From HXMU1420-2 sp017643305 (lineage in GTDB: Bacteria > Pseudomonadota > Alphaproteobacteria > Rhodobacterales > Rhodobacteraceae): a DNA stretch of 64,000 bases. The stretch is from assembly GCA_965217135.1 (NCBI GenBank), contig OZ244249.1:930001-994000 (forward strand). The letters run 5' to 3'. A program made the translations under genes and the position numbers. The notes beneath the pieces are model-generated. The model ran no database searches, was not told where the DNA came from, and was given only the letters and a program-made list of their open reading frames with translations. The first letter of the stretch is position 1; the number at the start of each line of letters is the position of its first letter. Positions 33,719 through 42,705 of this stretch are shown here, piece by piece.

Positions 33719-35071
33719 TCAGAAATCCGAACTGTGCTCTTCCAGCCATTTCTCCAACCAGTGAATGTTGTAGTCGCCGGTGTGAATGTCGTTCTCAGCC
33801 AGAAGATGATGGAAGAGCGGCACCGTGGTATCGACCCCGTCCACAATCAGTTCGCCAAGGGCACGGTCCAGTCGCGCCAGAGCTTCGCGCCGGTCGCGTC
33901 CATACACGATCAGCTTGGCGATCAGGCTGTCGTAATAGGGCGGGATGGAATAGCCGTCATAAAGCGCGCTGTCCATTCGAACGCCCAGACCACCCGGAGC
34001 GTGATAATAGGTAATCTTGCCGGGGCAGGGTGAGAAGTTGGGCAGCTTTTCCGCGTTGATCCGGACCTCGATGGCGTGGCCATTGATGGTCAGGTCGCCC
34101 TGCGAAAAGGACAGCGGAAAACCGGAGGCGACCAGGATCTGTTCGCGCACCAGATCGACGCCGAATATGCTCTCGGTCACAGGATGTTCCACCTGCAGGC
34201 GGGTGTTCATTTCGATGAAGTAAAACTCACCGTTTTCGTAAAGGAACTCGATCGTGCCCGCGCCGATGTAATTGATCTGGGCCACCGCGTCTGCGCAGAT
34301 TTTGCCAATCTCCGCGCGCTCTTTTGGCGTGATGCTCGGGCCGGGGGCCTCTTCGAACACTTTCTGGTGGCGGCGCTGCAAAGAACAGTCGCGTTCGCCC
34401 AGATGCACGGCCTTGCCTTTGCCATCGCCGAATACCTGAATTTCGATATGGCGCGGCGTGGTGAGGTATTTTTCGATATAGACCTCATCATTGCCAAAGG
34501 CGGCCTTGGCCTCAGCCCGAGCGGTCTGGAACGCGTTTTCCATGTCATTTGCGGTCTGTGCGACCTTCATACCGCGCCCACCACCACCTGCGGTGGCCTT
34601 AACGATGACGGGATAGCCGATTTCGTCCCCCAGTGCCTGCGCTGCGGCAAGGGATGGAACCCCGCCGTCAGATCCGGGTACACACGGAACTCCCAGCGCC
34701 TTCATCGTATCTTTGGCGGTGATCTTGTCGCCCATAACGCGAATATGTTCGGCAGTGGGGCCGATAAAGGTGATGCCGTGGTCCTCGACCGCCTGCACGA
34801 AATTCGCATTTTCAGACAGGAAGCCGTAGCCGGGGTGGATTGCATCTGCGCCTGTGATCTCGCAAGCCGCAATCACGCTGGCGGCGGACAGATAGCTTTG
34901 AGGACTGGGCGGAGGGCCAATGCAGACGCTTTCGTCCGCCATGCGCACATGCATCGCGTCGCTATCGGCGGTGGAATGCACGGCAACGGTGGCAATACCC
35001 ATTTCGCGGGCCGCACGGATGACGCGCAGAGCGATCTCACCGCGATTGGCAATAAGGATTTTCTCGAACAT
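33719..35071 (-). CDS. accC: Acetyl-CoA carboxylase biotin carboxylase subunit
   Basis: It carboxylates biotin on BCCP in the first step of fatty acid synthesis. 450 residues: MFEKILIANRGEIALRVIRA, glycine-rich ATP loop KATAGGGGRGMKVAQ near residue 160, VEHPVTESIFGVDLVREQI near 290 with the catalytic arginine, and HAIEVRINAE. Length and motifs are standard, with no fused biotinyl domain, so it is the separate AccC of acetyl-CoA carboxylase rather than a propionyl-CoA carboxylase alpha chain. accB lies 12 bp upstream. Confidence 0.97.
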   Translation of the reverse strand: MFEKILIANRGEIALRVIRAAREMGIATVAVHSTADSDAMHVRMADESVCIGPPPSPQSYLSAASVIAACEITGADAIHPGYGFLSENANFVQAVEDHGITFIGPTAEHIRVMGDKITAKDTMKALGVPCVPGSDGGVPSLAAAQALGDEIGYPVIVKATAGGGGRGMKVAQTANDMENAFQTARAEAKAAFGNDEVYIEKYLTTPRHIEIQVFGDGKGKAVHLGERDCSLQRRHQKVFEEAPGPSITPKERAEIGKICADAVAQINYIGAGTIEFLYENGEFYFIEMNTRLQVEHPVTESIFGVDLVREQILVASGFPLSFSQGDLTINGHAIEVRINAEKLPNFSPCPGKITYYHAPGGLGVRMDSALYDGYSIPPYYDSLIAKLIVYGRDRREALARLDRALGELIVDGVDTTVPLFHHLLAENDIHTGDYNIHWLEKWLEEHSSDF

Positions 35072-35083
35072 GCGTAAGCCGCC

Positions 35084-35575
35084 TTATTCGATTATGGCCA
35101 AGGGCGATCCGAATTCAACGGCGCCGCCGTCTTCGACGAGGATGCGCTTGACCGTGCCGGACCGGGGCGCTGGGATCTGGTTCATCGTTTTCATCGCTTC
35201 GATAATCAGCAGGGTGTCACCTTTGGCAACGGTGCTGCCGACGCTGATGAAGGACGGGGCGCCCGGTTCGGGCTGCAGGTAAACGGTGCCGACCATGGGT
35301 GAGGTCACCGCACCTGGGTGGCCGGCCGGATCATCGGTGGAGGCCGGTGCAGGCGCCGCGGCGGCGGCAGGTGCAGCAGCTTCGACGGCCAAGACAGGCG
35401 CTGCAGCGGCAGGCACGGCGATGGGCGCAGGAGCAGCGCGGCTGACCCTGACGTTCAGCGCATCGTCCTGTGCATAATCGCGTTTGACTTCCAGTTCTGT
35501 CAGGTCGTTTTCGCGCAGGAGTTCAGCCAGAGATTTGATGAATGCCACATCTGCGTCGTGCCTTGCGTCGGTCAT
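35084..35575 (-). CDS. accB: Acetyl-CoA carboxylase biotin carboxyl carrier protein
   Basis: BCCP carries biotin between AccC and the carboxyltransferase. 163 residues: N-terminal helical ADVAFIKSLAELLRENDL, a proline/alanine linker around 60-90, and a C-terminal biotinyl domain with EAMKTMNQIPA, where lysine 129 is the biotinylation site. The motif reads EAMKTMNQ rather than the E. coli EAMKLMNE, a common alphaproteobacterial form. It is the first gene of accB-accC, and the biotin lysine is 34 residues from the C-terminus, as normal. Confidence 0.97.
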   Translation of the reverse strand: MTDARHDADVAFIKSLAELLRENDLTELEVKRDYAQDDALNVRVSRAAPAPIAVPAAAAPVLAVEAAAPAAAAAPAPASTDDPAGHPGAVTSPMVGTVYLQPEPGAPSFISVGSTVAKGDTLLIIEAMKTMNQIPAPRSGTVKRILVEDGGAVEFGSPLAIIE

Positions 35576-35895
35576 GTTTTCCTCGACTGGTGGGGGTGCT
35601 CGTTCGCCCGGGGTGAAATGTGTTTCCGGGGCTTATAGGGGAAGCCGTCTGAGGTGGAAAGTGAAATGAAATCGGGGGGCAGGTGGTTTGCCCGGAATGG
35701 GTTGGCTCTTTTGCATCCGGGCACGGTGCTGTGCGCAATGAAACTGAAAATCCTCGAATTTTGCACAGGTGCTCCGTCATCCTGAACGGTAATTCATATT
35801 GGGGTGGGGTGGATGCAACGCAAGGCGATTTCCCAAAACACAACCGGCCCAGAGCGATGTCCGGGCCAATTATCGGGAGAAACGGGAGAGTTGGA
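35576..35895. other. Intergenic region upstream of accB, with terminator-like hairpin
   Basis: 320 bp between the end of the liv operon (35896, minus strand) and accB. A hairpin with GGCCC/GGGCC arms at 35846-35867, followed on the minus strand by a T-rich run, could end the ABC operon. The rest is presumably the accB promoter; no other gene or element was recognised. Confidence 0.5.
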
Positions 35896-36651
35896 TTAAA
35901 TCGCCAGATATTCAGCGCGCAGTTCGGCGTCTTCAAGAACCTGCTCAGCCGTGCCGTCAAACACGATGCCACCAGTGTCCAGAATGATAGCGCGGTCAGC
36001 CAAGGCCAGTGCACGCAGTGCGTTTTGTTCCACGATAATCGTGGTGATGCCTTGTTCCTTGATGACGCGCAGGGTCTTTTCGATCTCGTCCACGATCACC
36101 GGGGCCAGACCTTCGTAGGGTTCATCCAGAAGCAGCACCTTGATGTCCCGGGCCAGCGCGCGGGCGATGGACAGCATCTGCTGTTCACCACCTGACAGCG
36201 TCACGCCTTCCTGCTTGCGGCGTTCACCCAGTCGCGGGAACAGGTCATAGAGCCGTTCGATGGACCAGCCATGGGACGGAGCGATTTGCGCCAGCTGCAA
36301 GTTTTCTTCCACTGTCAGTCCGGGGATGATGCGGCGGTCTTCGGGGACCAGGGAGATCCCGGCCGCGGCGGCCTCAAAGCTGCGCATTTCATGCAGCGGC
36401 TTGTGGTCCAGCCAGATCTCACCGTGGTTGACCTGCGGGTCGTCCATACGGGCGATGGACCTCAGCGTGGTGGTCTTGCCCGCACCGTTTCTGCCGAGAA
36501 GTGCGAGGATTTCACCTTCGTGCAGGTTGAAGGAAATGCCCTGCACGATGTAGCTTTCACCGTAGTAGGATTGCATTTCCCAGACCGACAGAAAGGCCGG
36601 GGCAGTTTCGGCCACGTTGTGGCCTTTGGAAAAGTCCGGTTTGACGTTCAT
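35896..36651 (-). CDS. HAAT-family ABC transporter ATPase, LivF type
   Basis: Second ATPase of a branched-chain amino acid-type importer. 251 residues: Walker A LGRNGAGKTTTLRS near residue 53, signature LSGGEQQMLSIARAL near 153, Walker B LLLDEPYEGLAP, and H-loop IVEQNALRALALADRAI. The LivF subfamily gives the short SYYGESYIVQGIS opening. Last gene in the SBP-permease-permease-ATPase-ATPase operon; the livG-type gene lies 12 bp upstream. The substrate is not specified by the sequence; neutral amino acids or amides are the usual ones. Confidence 0.9.
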   Translation of the reverse strand: MNVKPDFSKGHNVAETAPAFLSVWEMQSYYGESYIVQGISFNLHEGEILALLGRNGAGKTTTLRSIARMDDPQVNHGEIWLDHKPLHEMRSFEAAAAGISLVPEDRRIIPGLTVEENLQLAQIAPSHGWSIERLYDLFPRLGERRKQEGVTLSGGEQQMLSIARALARDIKVLLLDEPYEGLAPVIVDEIEKTLRVIKEQGITTIIVEQNALRALALADRAIILDTGGIVFDGTAEQVLEDAELRAEYLAI

Positions 36652-36663
36652 TTGTCGTCTCCC

Positions 36664-37419
36664 TTACGCACTTTCGCCCAGATACGCTTCGCGCACCTTG
36701 GGGTGGCCCTTGATGTTTTCAGGCGTGTCTTCGACCAGAGGTGTGCCCTGCGCCAGAACGGTGATCCGTTCAGCCAGTGAGAACACCACGTGCATGTCAT
36801 GTTCGATGATCGCGATGGTGATGTTCCCACGGTCGCGGATCTCTTTCAGCAGGTCGATCGTGTTGTTGGTGTCGGCCCGCGCCATACCGGCTGTTGGTTC
36901 GTCCAACAGCAACAGCTGCGGTTCCTGCGACAGGCACATGCCGATTTCCAGGCGCCGTTTGTCGCCGCGCGACATGGCCGCTGCATGCTCATGGCGCTTG
37001 TCGGCCATGTTCATTTCTTCCAGAACCTGTTCGGCCCGTTCCACGATATCCTTCTGCTTCATCATGTTCGGCAGAGCGTTCAGTTCAAACGCGCCGTCGC
37101 GCTTGGCGAAGCATGGGATCATCATGTTTTCCAGCACCGTGAGGTCCCCGAAAATCTCGGGGGTCTGGAACACGCGGGAGATGCCCATCTGGTTGATCTC
37201 GTAAGGCGCCCGGCCCAGCACCGACTGGCCGTCGAACATCACACTGCCGGTATCGGGGATCAGCTTGCCCACGAAGCAGTTGAGCAGGGTGGATTTGCCC
37301 GCACCGTTCGGCCCGATGATGGCGTGTACAGTGTTTTCGGCGACGCTCAGGTTCACATTTGACAGGGCCTGCAGGCCACCGAAGCGTATGCCGACGTCTT
37401 TGACTTCAAGGATACCCAT
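36664..37419 (-). CDS. HAAT-family ABC transporter ATPase, LivG type
   Basis: First ATPase of the same importer. 251 residues: IRFGGLQALSNVNLSVAENTV, Walker A GPNGAGKSTLLNCFVG near residue 37, the LivG-specific insertion before the signature region (MSRGDKRRLEIGMCLSQEP) and Walker B LLLDEPTAGMARADT. Note the signature reads MSRGDKRRLE rather than LSGGQQQR; LivG proteins commonly deviate here. Spaced 11 bp from the livM-type gene upstream. Confidence 0.9.
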   Translation of the reverse strand: MGILEVKDVGIRFGGLQALSNVNLSVAENTVHAIIGPNGAGKSTLLNCFVGKLIPDTGSVMFDGQSVLGRAPYEINQMGISRVFQTPEIFGDLTVLENMMIPCFAKRDGAFELNALPNMMKQKDIVERAEQVLEEMNMADKRHEHAAAMSRGDKRRLEIGMCLSQEPQLLLLDEPTAGMARADTNNTIDLLKEIRDRGNITIAIIEHDMHVVFSLAERITVLAQGTPLVEDTPENIKGHPKVREAYLGESA

Positions 37420-37430
37420 TTTCTGTCTCC

Positions 37431-38636
37431 TTACTCAGCAGGCGTGGTGGTGCCGGAGGTTTTGTCTTCTTTTTGACCGCGCCGGGAGCGCAGCCATTTG
37501 CCGATCCGCTGACCACCATCAACCAGGCCACCAGGCAGGAAGATCACGACGAGCATGAACAGGATGCCCAGCGTCAGGTGCCAGCCCTTGCCAACGAAGG
37601 GATGCACGATGAAGACCATGAAGTTTTCGATCCCATCGGGCATGAAGCTGAACCACTGGTGCAGGACGTTGTCGTTGATCTTGGAGAAGATATTTTCGAA
37701 GTACTTGATGAAGCCTGCGCCGAGGATCGGACCAATGAGCGTGCCCGCGCCGCCGAGGATGGTCATCAGGACGACCTCACCGGATGCGGTCCACTGCATG
37801 CGTTCCGCACCAGCCAGCGGGTCCATGGCCGCCAGCAGGCCACCTGCCAGACCAGCATACATGCCGGAGATCACGAAAGCCGCCAGCGTGTAGGGCCGGG
37901 TGTTCAGACCGGTGTAGTTCAGACGCGTCTGGTTCGATTTCACGGCGCGCAGCATCATGCCGAACGGCGACCGGAAGATGCGCACCGCGAGGTAGAACAC
38001 GCCGAGCATGATCGCGGCACACAGGTAGTAGCCTGCATTGAAGTCGAACGACCATGCGCCAACATCCATCGTGTACGTCGACCGCATGGACAAGCCGAAC
38101 AAATGCGGCAGGTCCGGCAGACCGTCATGATGGAACCGCTGTGGGTCATCTGCATAAACCTGCAGGCCGGTTTCCCCGTTGGTCAGGTTGAACTTTGGAT
38201 TCGACAGCACCGAGTAGGCCAGCGCAAACGACATCTGCGCAAAGGCCAGCGTCAGGATCGAAAAATATATGCCTGAGCGACGCAGAGAAATGAAGCCGAT
38301 CAGCAGGGAGAAAATGCCTGCGATGATCACCGCCATGATGATCGCCGGGATCACGTTGTAGGTGAACAGCTTGAACATCCAGACCGCAGCGTAGGACCCC
38401 ACACCGAGGAACGCTGCGTGACCGAAGGACAGGTACCCGGTCAGGCCGAAGAGGATGTTGAAGCCGATGGCAAAGATCCCGAAAATCACGAAGCGCTGCA
38501 TCAGGTCTGGGTAACCCGCGTTGAACTGTGCCATGCCGCTTTCGGTCGGGAACGGGTTCAACAAGAAGGGTGCCAGGATCGTCAGTGTGGCAACGACCAG
38601 CAGCAATGTTGTGTCTTTTTTGTCCAGTCCGAACAT
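37431..38636 (-). CDS. HAAT-family ABC transporter permease, LivM type
   Basis: 401 residues with roughly ten hydrophobic helices. The family signature GLTGYLSFGHAAFLGVGSYAAV is near residue 65 and the coupling helix region MLRAVKSNQTRLNYTGLN near 250. The C-terminal tail is charged (RIGKWLRSRRGQKEDK). Its length exceeds the 300-350 usual for LivM because of an insertion around 165-215, between the helices ending LAYSVLSN and the one starting AGYYLCAAIM; this is a common feature in this type of HAAT system. Confidence 0.88.
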   Translation of the reverse strand: MFGLDKKDTTLLLVVATLTILAPFLLNPFPTESGMAQFNAGYPDLMQRFVIFGIFAIGFNILFGLTGYLSFGHAAFLGVGSYAAVWMFKLFTYNVIPAIIMAVIIAGIFSLLIGFISLRRSGIYFSILTLAFAQMSFALAYSVLSNPKFNLTNGETGLQVYADDPQRFHHDGLPDLPHLFGLSMRSTYTMDVGAWSFDFNAGYYLCAAIMLGVFYLAVRIFRSPFGMMLRAVKSNQTRLNYTGLNTRPYTLAAFVISGMYAGLAGGLLAAMDPLAGAERMQWTASGEVVLMTILGGAGTLIGPILGAGFIKYFENIFSKINDNVLHQWFSFMPDGIENFMVFIVHPFVGKGWHLTLGILFMLVVIFLPGGLVDGGQRIGKWLRSRRGQKEDKTSGTTTPAE

Positions 38637-38640
38637 GTGC

Positions 38641-39672
38641 TTAGTCCTCCATGACGCCTTTGCGACCCATCAGGCCGCGTGGACGGGCCAACAGGACGAT
38701 GATTGCGACGAGGTAGATGATGATCTGGTTGATGCCTGGAATTGTGGTCGTGGCCCAGGTGGTTGAGGCAAAGCTTTCCAGAATGCCCAGCATGAACCCG
38801 GCCAGGACGGCGCCGGGCAGGGAGCCCATGCCGCCCACAACCACAACCACGAAGCTGAGCACGAGGAAGTCCATGCCCATATGATAGTTCGGTGGGTTGA
38901 TCGGGCCGTACATCACACCGGCGAGACCTGCCACCGCAGCGGCGACACCGAACATGATCGCGAAGCGGCGGTCGATGTTGATGCCCAGCAGCCCGACGGT
39001 TTCGCGGTCCGCCATTCCAGCACGGACAACCATGCCGAAGGTGGTGAATTGCAGGAAGGCGAAGACGCCAAAGATGATCAGGACCGCGAAGCAGAAGTAA
39101 ACGATCCGCCAGACTGGATACAGCAGCTCCATCCCGACAATCGCACCGACATTGGCCACACCGCTCAGCGCGTCAGGCGCCGGGGTCTGGATCGGGTTGG
39201 CACCAAAATAATATTTGATGATTTCCTGCAAAACGATGGCCAGACCGAAGGTCACGAGGATTTGGTCGGCGTGGGGGCGCTTGTAGAAGTGCTTGATCAG
39301 ACCGCGTTCCATGACGAGGCCGAGAAAGACCATGACCGGAATGGTCAAAAGGATGGCAAGCGGAACTGACCAGTCGATAATGGTGCTGCCGACTTCGGGA
39401 CCGAACCAGCTTTCGACATATGGCGTTTCAACCTTCAGAGGGTTGCCGAGAAAGTCTTTCTGCGTCGGGTCTTCGACAGTGTAGCTGAGGCTCAGAAAAC
39501 GCTGCAGGGTGACCGCACAGAAAGCGCCGATCATGAACAGTGCGCCATGAGCGAAGTTCACAACGCCCAGCGTACCGAAAATCAGAGTAAGCCCGAGCGC
39601 GATCAGCGCATAAGCCGAGCCTTTGTCGAGCCCGTTTAGAATTTGAAGCAGAAAGCCGTCCATCGTCCCCAC
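38641..39672 (-). CDS. HAAT-family ABC transporter permease, LivH type
   Basis: 343 residues with about eight membrane helices. LIFGTLGVVNFAHGALFMIG near residue 30 is the LivH/LivM signature and YALIALGLTLIFGTL precedes it. MVVRAGMADRETVGLLGIN near 220 and YGPINPPNYHMGMDFLVLSF near 265 are coupling and periplasmic segments. There is a charged insertion of about 40 residues near position 60-95. It follows the binding-protein gene after an 82-bp gap that contains a hairpin. Confidence 0.9.
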   Translation of the reverse strand: MGTMDGFLLQILNGLDKGSAYALIALGLTLIFGTLGVVNFAHGALFMIGAFCAVTLQRFLSLSYTVEDPTQKDFLGNPLKVETPYVESWFGPEVGSTIIDWSVPLAILLTIPVMVFLGLVMERGLIKHFYKRPHADQILVTFGLAIVLQEIIKYYFGANPIQTPAPDALSGVANVGAIVGMELLYPVWRIVYFCFAVLIIFGVFAFLQFTTFGMVVRAGMADRETVGLLGINIDRRFAIMFGVAAAVAGLAGVMYGPINPPNYHMGMDFLVLSFVVVVVGGMGSLPGAVLAGFMLGILESFASTTWATTTIPGINQIIIYLVAIIVLLARPRGLMGRKGVMED

Positions 39673-39690
39673 CGTGGGTTAAGGGTGCTG

Positions 39691-39714
39691 CTCCCCGGCC
39701 CAAAGGCCGGAGAG
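39691..39714 (-). terminator. Hairpin between binding-protein gene and LivH-type gene
   Basis: CTCTCCGGCC (minus strand) pairs with GGCCGGGGAG around a 4-nt TTTG loop. There is no T-run behind it on the minus strand. It likely protects the 5' mRNA segment or attenuates transcription into the membrane-subunit genes rather than ending the operon. Confidence 0.6.
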
Positions 39715-39754
39715 CTTTTGGTTTTTTGTAGGGTTTGAAACCCGAACCGGAGGC

Positions 39755-41107
39755 TTATGCGCCCGAGTTGCAGGAGCCCAAGGTGGCTTCGTCGCCGCCG
39801 AACATCGGGTGATTCGGTGCGTAGCTGACTTGCTCAACCGGGGTGATTTCCACGATTTCGAGTGTGTCGTAGGCGTTGGTCGGGTTCTGCGCGCCGCGCA
39901 CAACCAGAACGTCCTTGAAGCACTGGTGGTCATCGGCGCGGTACAGCGTTTTGCCGTTGCCCAGACCGTCGAATTCGAAGCCTTCGAGGGCCTCGACAAC
40001 ACCGCACGGGTTGAAGGTGCCTGCGCGTTCACAGGCGTCTGCGTACAGCAGAGTCTGTGCATAGCAGGTTTGTGCGGAGTTCGACGGCGGCTTGCCGTAT
40101 TTCTCACCAAAGGATTTCACAAACTGCTTGGAGCCTTCGTTTTGCAGCTGCCAGTTGTAGTTCATGGAACCCAGCACGCCTTTGATGTTCTCGCCAGCAC
40201 CAGCGGCCATCAGTTCGGAGTAGAGCGGAACGACGATTTTGAAGTCTTTGCCGTTCACGACCTTGTCCAGCAGGCCGAACTGGATCGCGTTGGTCAGCGA
40301 GTTGACCATGTTGCCGCCGTAGTGGTTCAGAACCAGAACGTCTGCACCCGAGTTCAGAACCGGAGCGATGTAGGAAGAGAAGTCGGTCGATGCCAGGGGT
40401 GTTTTCACCGTGTTGACGGTTTCCCAGCCCAGAGCTTCGGTGGAAGCAACGATCGATTCTTCTTGTGTCCAGCCCCAGTTGTAGTCTGCGGTCAGGTGAT
40501 AAGCGCGGCGGTCTTTGCCCATTTCGTTCGCCAACACCGGCGCAAGAGCGGCACCCGACATGTAGGCGTTGAAGAAGTGGCGGAAGCCGTTTGCTTTGCG
40601 ATCTTTACCGGTGGTGTCGTTGGCGTGGGTCAGACCTGCCATGAAGATCACGCCTGCGTCCTGGCAGAGACCCTGAACAGCAACAGCAACCCCCGAGGAC
40701 GAGCCGCCGTTGATCATGATGGCGCCGTCTTTTTCGATCATCGACTTGGCCGATGCGCGTGCTGCGTCCGACTTGGTCTGGGTGTCGCCGGTCACGAAGG
40801 TGACTTTCTTGCCCAGGATGCCGTTCCCTTTCAGCGCCTTGGATGTGAAGGTGTTCAGGCAGCCGCCGTCACCTTCGCCGTTCAGGTGTTCAACCGCCAG
40901 CTGCTGCGCCAGCAGTTCGTCGTTGCCTTCGTCGGCATAGGGCCCGGTCTGGGGTACGTTGAAACCCAGGGTGACGGTGCCGCCGGTGGGTTCGTTGGTG
41001 TAAGCGGCTGCGGACGATGCTGTAAAGATCGTCGGAACAGCCAGACCGGCGCCTGCAACGGCGCCCGTTTTCAGAACGCCACGACGTGTGACTTCGGATT
41101 TGGACAT
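39755..41107 (-). CDS. HAAT-family ABC transporter substrate-binding protein with Tat signal
   Basis: 450 residues. The N-terminus carries a twin-arginine signal, TRRGVLKTGAVAGAGLAVPT, so the protein is exported folded. The mature part is a type I periplasmic-binding fold (VTLGFNVPQTGPYADEG, then VEHLNGEGDGGCLNTF, ASAKSMIEKDGAIMINGG, and NHYGGNMVNSL). The ligand cannot be named. Cysteines in GGCLNTF, LCQDAG, QTCYAQ, NPCGV, HQCFKD and SCNSG are unusually many for a periplasmic protein and may form disulfides. The ATG 41107 follows a GGGAGGAATT ribosome-binding site and is preferred to the longer frame from 41182. Confidence 0.88.
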   Translation of the reverse strand: MSKSEVTRRGVLKTGAVAGAGLAVPTIFTASSAAAYTNEPTGGTVTLGFNVPQTGPYADEGNDELLAQQLAVEHLNGEGDGGCLNTFTSKALKGNGILGKKVTFVTGDTQTKSDAARASAKSMIEKDGAIMINGGSSSGVAVAVQGLCQDAGVIFMAGLTHANDTTGKDRKANGFRHFFNAYMSGAALAPVLANEMGKDRRAYHLTADYNWGWTQEESIVASTEALGWETVNTVKTPLASTDFSSYIAPVLNSGADVLVLNHYGGNMVNSLTNAIQFGLLDKVVNGKDFKIVVPLYSELMAAGAGENIKGVLGSMNYNWQLQNEGSKQFVKSFGEKYGKPPSNSAQTCYAQTLLYADACERAGTFNPCGVVEALEGFEFDGLGNGKTLYRADDHQCFKDVLVVRGAQNPTNAYDTLEIVEITPVEQVSYAPNHPMFGGDEATLGSCNSGA

Positions 41108-41238
41108 GGAATTCCTCCCGTAAGTGTGAAGCTGCCGGGCGCCTCTCTGGCGCACGCGGCATCGCACATAGGTGCAAATCATTTATGCAAGGAACCTGGA
41201 AAATTTCTCAATAAACCCTTCGAAATGCGGGGAAAAGC

Positions 41239-41279
41239 TGTAAACAACTCGACAATATATCGAGAATTTTTGTAAACAA
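41239..41279. promoter_or_regulatory. Direct repeats and palindrome in the promoter upstream of the ScfR-type regulator
   Basis: Two exact copies of TGTAAACAA (41239-41247 and 41271-41279) are 32 bp apart, start to start (three helical turns). Between them CTCGA and TCGAG form a palindrome around 41248-41264. They lie between the Tat-exported binding-protein gene and the divergent regulator at 41337. The arrangement suggests a cooperative regulator site for self-control of the ScfR-type gene or control of the ABC operon; not matched to any known operator. Confidence 0.5.
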
Positions 41280-41336
41280 GTTTATGCTGCGGCGCAAAAT
41301 AGCCTTGGTTTTCAATGGGAGCGACAGGAGGAGCCG

Positions 41337-42641
41337 ATGGCTCGGGACAGTCTGACAGGCAGCCGAATTCGTGAACGTCGGCAGATCGCAGGGCTACGCC
41401 AGGCTGAACTGGCCAGGCAGGTCGGTATCTCGGCTTCCTACATCAACCTCATCGAGCACAATCGGCGCAGAATCGCCGGGAAGTTGTTGCTGGAAATTGC
41501 AAGGGTGCTCAAGGTCGATCCGAACCTCTTGACCGAAGGGGCCGAGGCCGCGTTGGTGGCCGCGCTGCGGGAGGCGGCTGCAGATAGCGGTGTGGTGGCG
41601 GCAGAAACGGATCAGGCGGATGAATTTGCAGGCCGTTTCCCGGGCTGGGCGGAAGTGCTGTCTCGGCAAAGTCAGCGCATCCAGTCGCTGGAACAGGCGG
41701 TGGAAACCCTGTCGGACCGGTTTAATCGCGACCCGCAACTAGCAGAGTCGCTTCACGAAGTTCTTTCGACCGCCACCGCGATCCGGTCGACAGCGGCTAT
41801 TCTCGCGGAAACCAGTGACCTCACGGTAGAATGGCGAGACAGGTTCCATAAGAACCTCGACCAGGACAGCCGCAGGCTGGCGGACAGTTCCAAGGCGCTG
41901 GTGTCTTATCTCGATGCCAGCAGTCTGAGCGAAGAAGGCCGTGCCATCCCGCAGGAAGAAGCAGAAGCCTTCTTAGCGGCGAACCAGGGGCATTTCCCGA
42001 GCTTGGAGACTGGGGAAAAGGATCCCGATGCGCTGGCTGCCTCGGCGAAAGAACTCAGCTCTCCCGCCGCGCGGCAGATCGTACAGGTCATCCTACGCCG
42101 GTATGTGGGCGACGCTGCAGCGATGCCCTTGGATGAAATGCGGGGTATCATCTCCAAGGTCGGGCTTGACCCGTTAGCGATTGCCCGGCGTTTCGATGTG
42201 ACTTTGTCGGCTGCACTTCGGCGGCTGGCCACTATGCCGACAGACGTCGTGGAAACGGAGATCGGGCTTGTTGTGTGTGATGCGTCCGGCAGCATTCTTT
42301 TCCGAAAGCCCACCGCTGGCTTCGCATTGCCACGTTTCGGCGAAAGCTGCCCGCTATGGCCGCTTTACGTCGCACTCAGCCGTCCGGTGACGCCGCTGCG
42401 CCAGCGTGTAGGTCAGCCGGGGCGTGAACATGCGGTGTTCGATTGCATCGCCGTCAGCGAACCGGTCGGACCGGCCTCCTACAACCGTGATGCTGTTTAC
42501 CGGTCGACCATGCTGATCTTGCCAGTGGGTCCCGAGGCTGAGGGTGAGCCGCCCGTTCCTGTGGGCGTCAGCTGTCGGATTTGCCCCCGTACCACCTGTT
42601 CTGCTCGGCGTGAGCCTTCGATTTTGGGCGAAGGGTTTTGA
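41337..42641 (+). CDS. ScfR/RamB-like XRE-family regulator
   Basis: 434 residues. The N-terminal cro/XRE helix-turn-helix reads RIRERRQIAGLRQAELARQV and GISASYINLIEHNRR. The C-terminal half contains the short-chain fatty acyl-CoA regulator-type domain (PF09856, formerly DUF2083), with LPRFGESCPLWPLYVALSRP and a closing cysteine cluster VSCRICPRTTCSARREPSI. RamB, PccR and relatives with this plan control acetate or propionate genes. The ImmA/IrrE-type HExxH zinc motif often found between the two parts is not visible. The next gene is a receiver protein 64 bp away, so all may be one transcript. Confidence 0.8.
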   Translation: MARDSLTGSRIRERRQIAGLRQAELARQVGISASYINLIEHNRRRIAGKLLLEIARVLKVDPNLLTEGAEAALVAALREAAADSGVVAAETDQADEFAGRFPGWAEVLSRQSQRIQSLEQAVETLSDRFNRDPQLAESLHEVLSTATAIRSTAAILAETSDLTVEWRDRFHKNLDQDSRRLADSSKALVSYLDASSLSEEGRAIPQEEAEAFLAANQGHFPSLETGEKDPDALAASAKELSSPAARQIVQVILRRYVGDAAAMPLDEMRGIISKVGLDPLAIARRFDVTLSAALRRLATMPTDVVETEIGLVVCDASGSILFRKPTAGFALPRFGESCPLWPLYVALSRPVTPLRQRVGQPGREHAVFDCIAVSEPVGPASYNRDAVYRSTMLILPVGPEAEGEPPVPVGVSCRICPRTTCSARREPSILGEGF

Positions 42642-42705
42642 CAGGCCGATAACAGGTTGATTAAGGTCATGAACACCTCGGACCCCGGGGCGGGAGGAGA
42701 TCGGG

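Noticed and set aside
34076..35077. 333-codon open frame on the plus strand
   Set aside because: Antisense shadow of accC, whose biotin carboxylase motifs are complete.
39809..41275. 488-codon open frame on the plus strand
   Set aside because: It runs antisense to the ABC binding-protein gene, which has a Tat signal, ribosome-binding site and clear fold pattern. The antisense product has no recognisable domain and arises from GC-skewed codon use.
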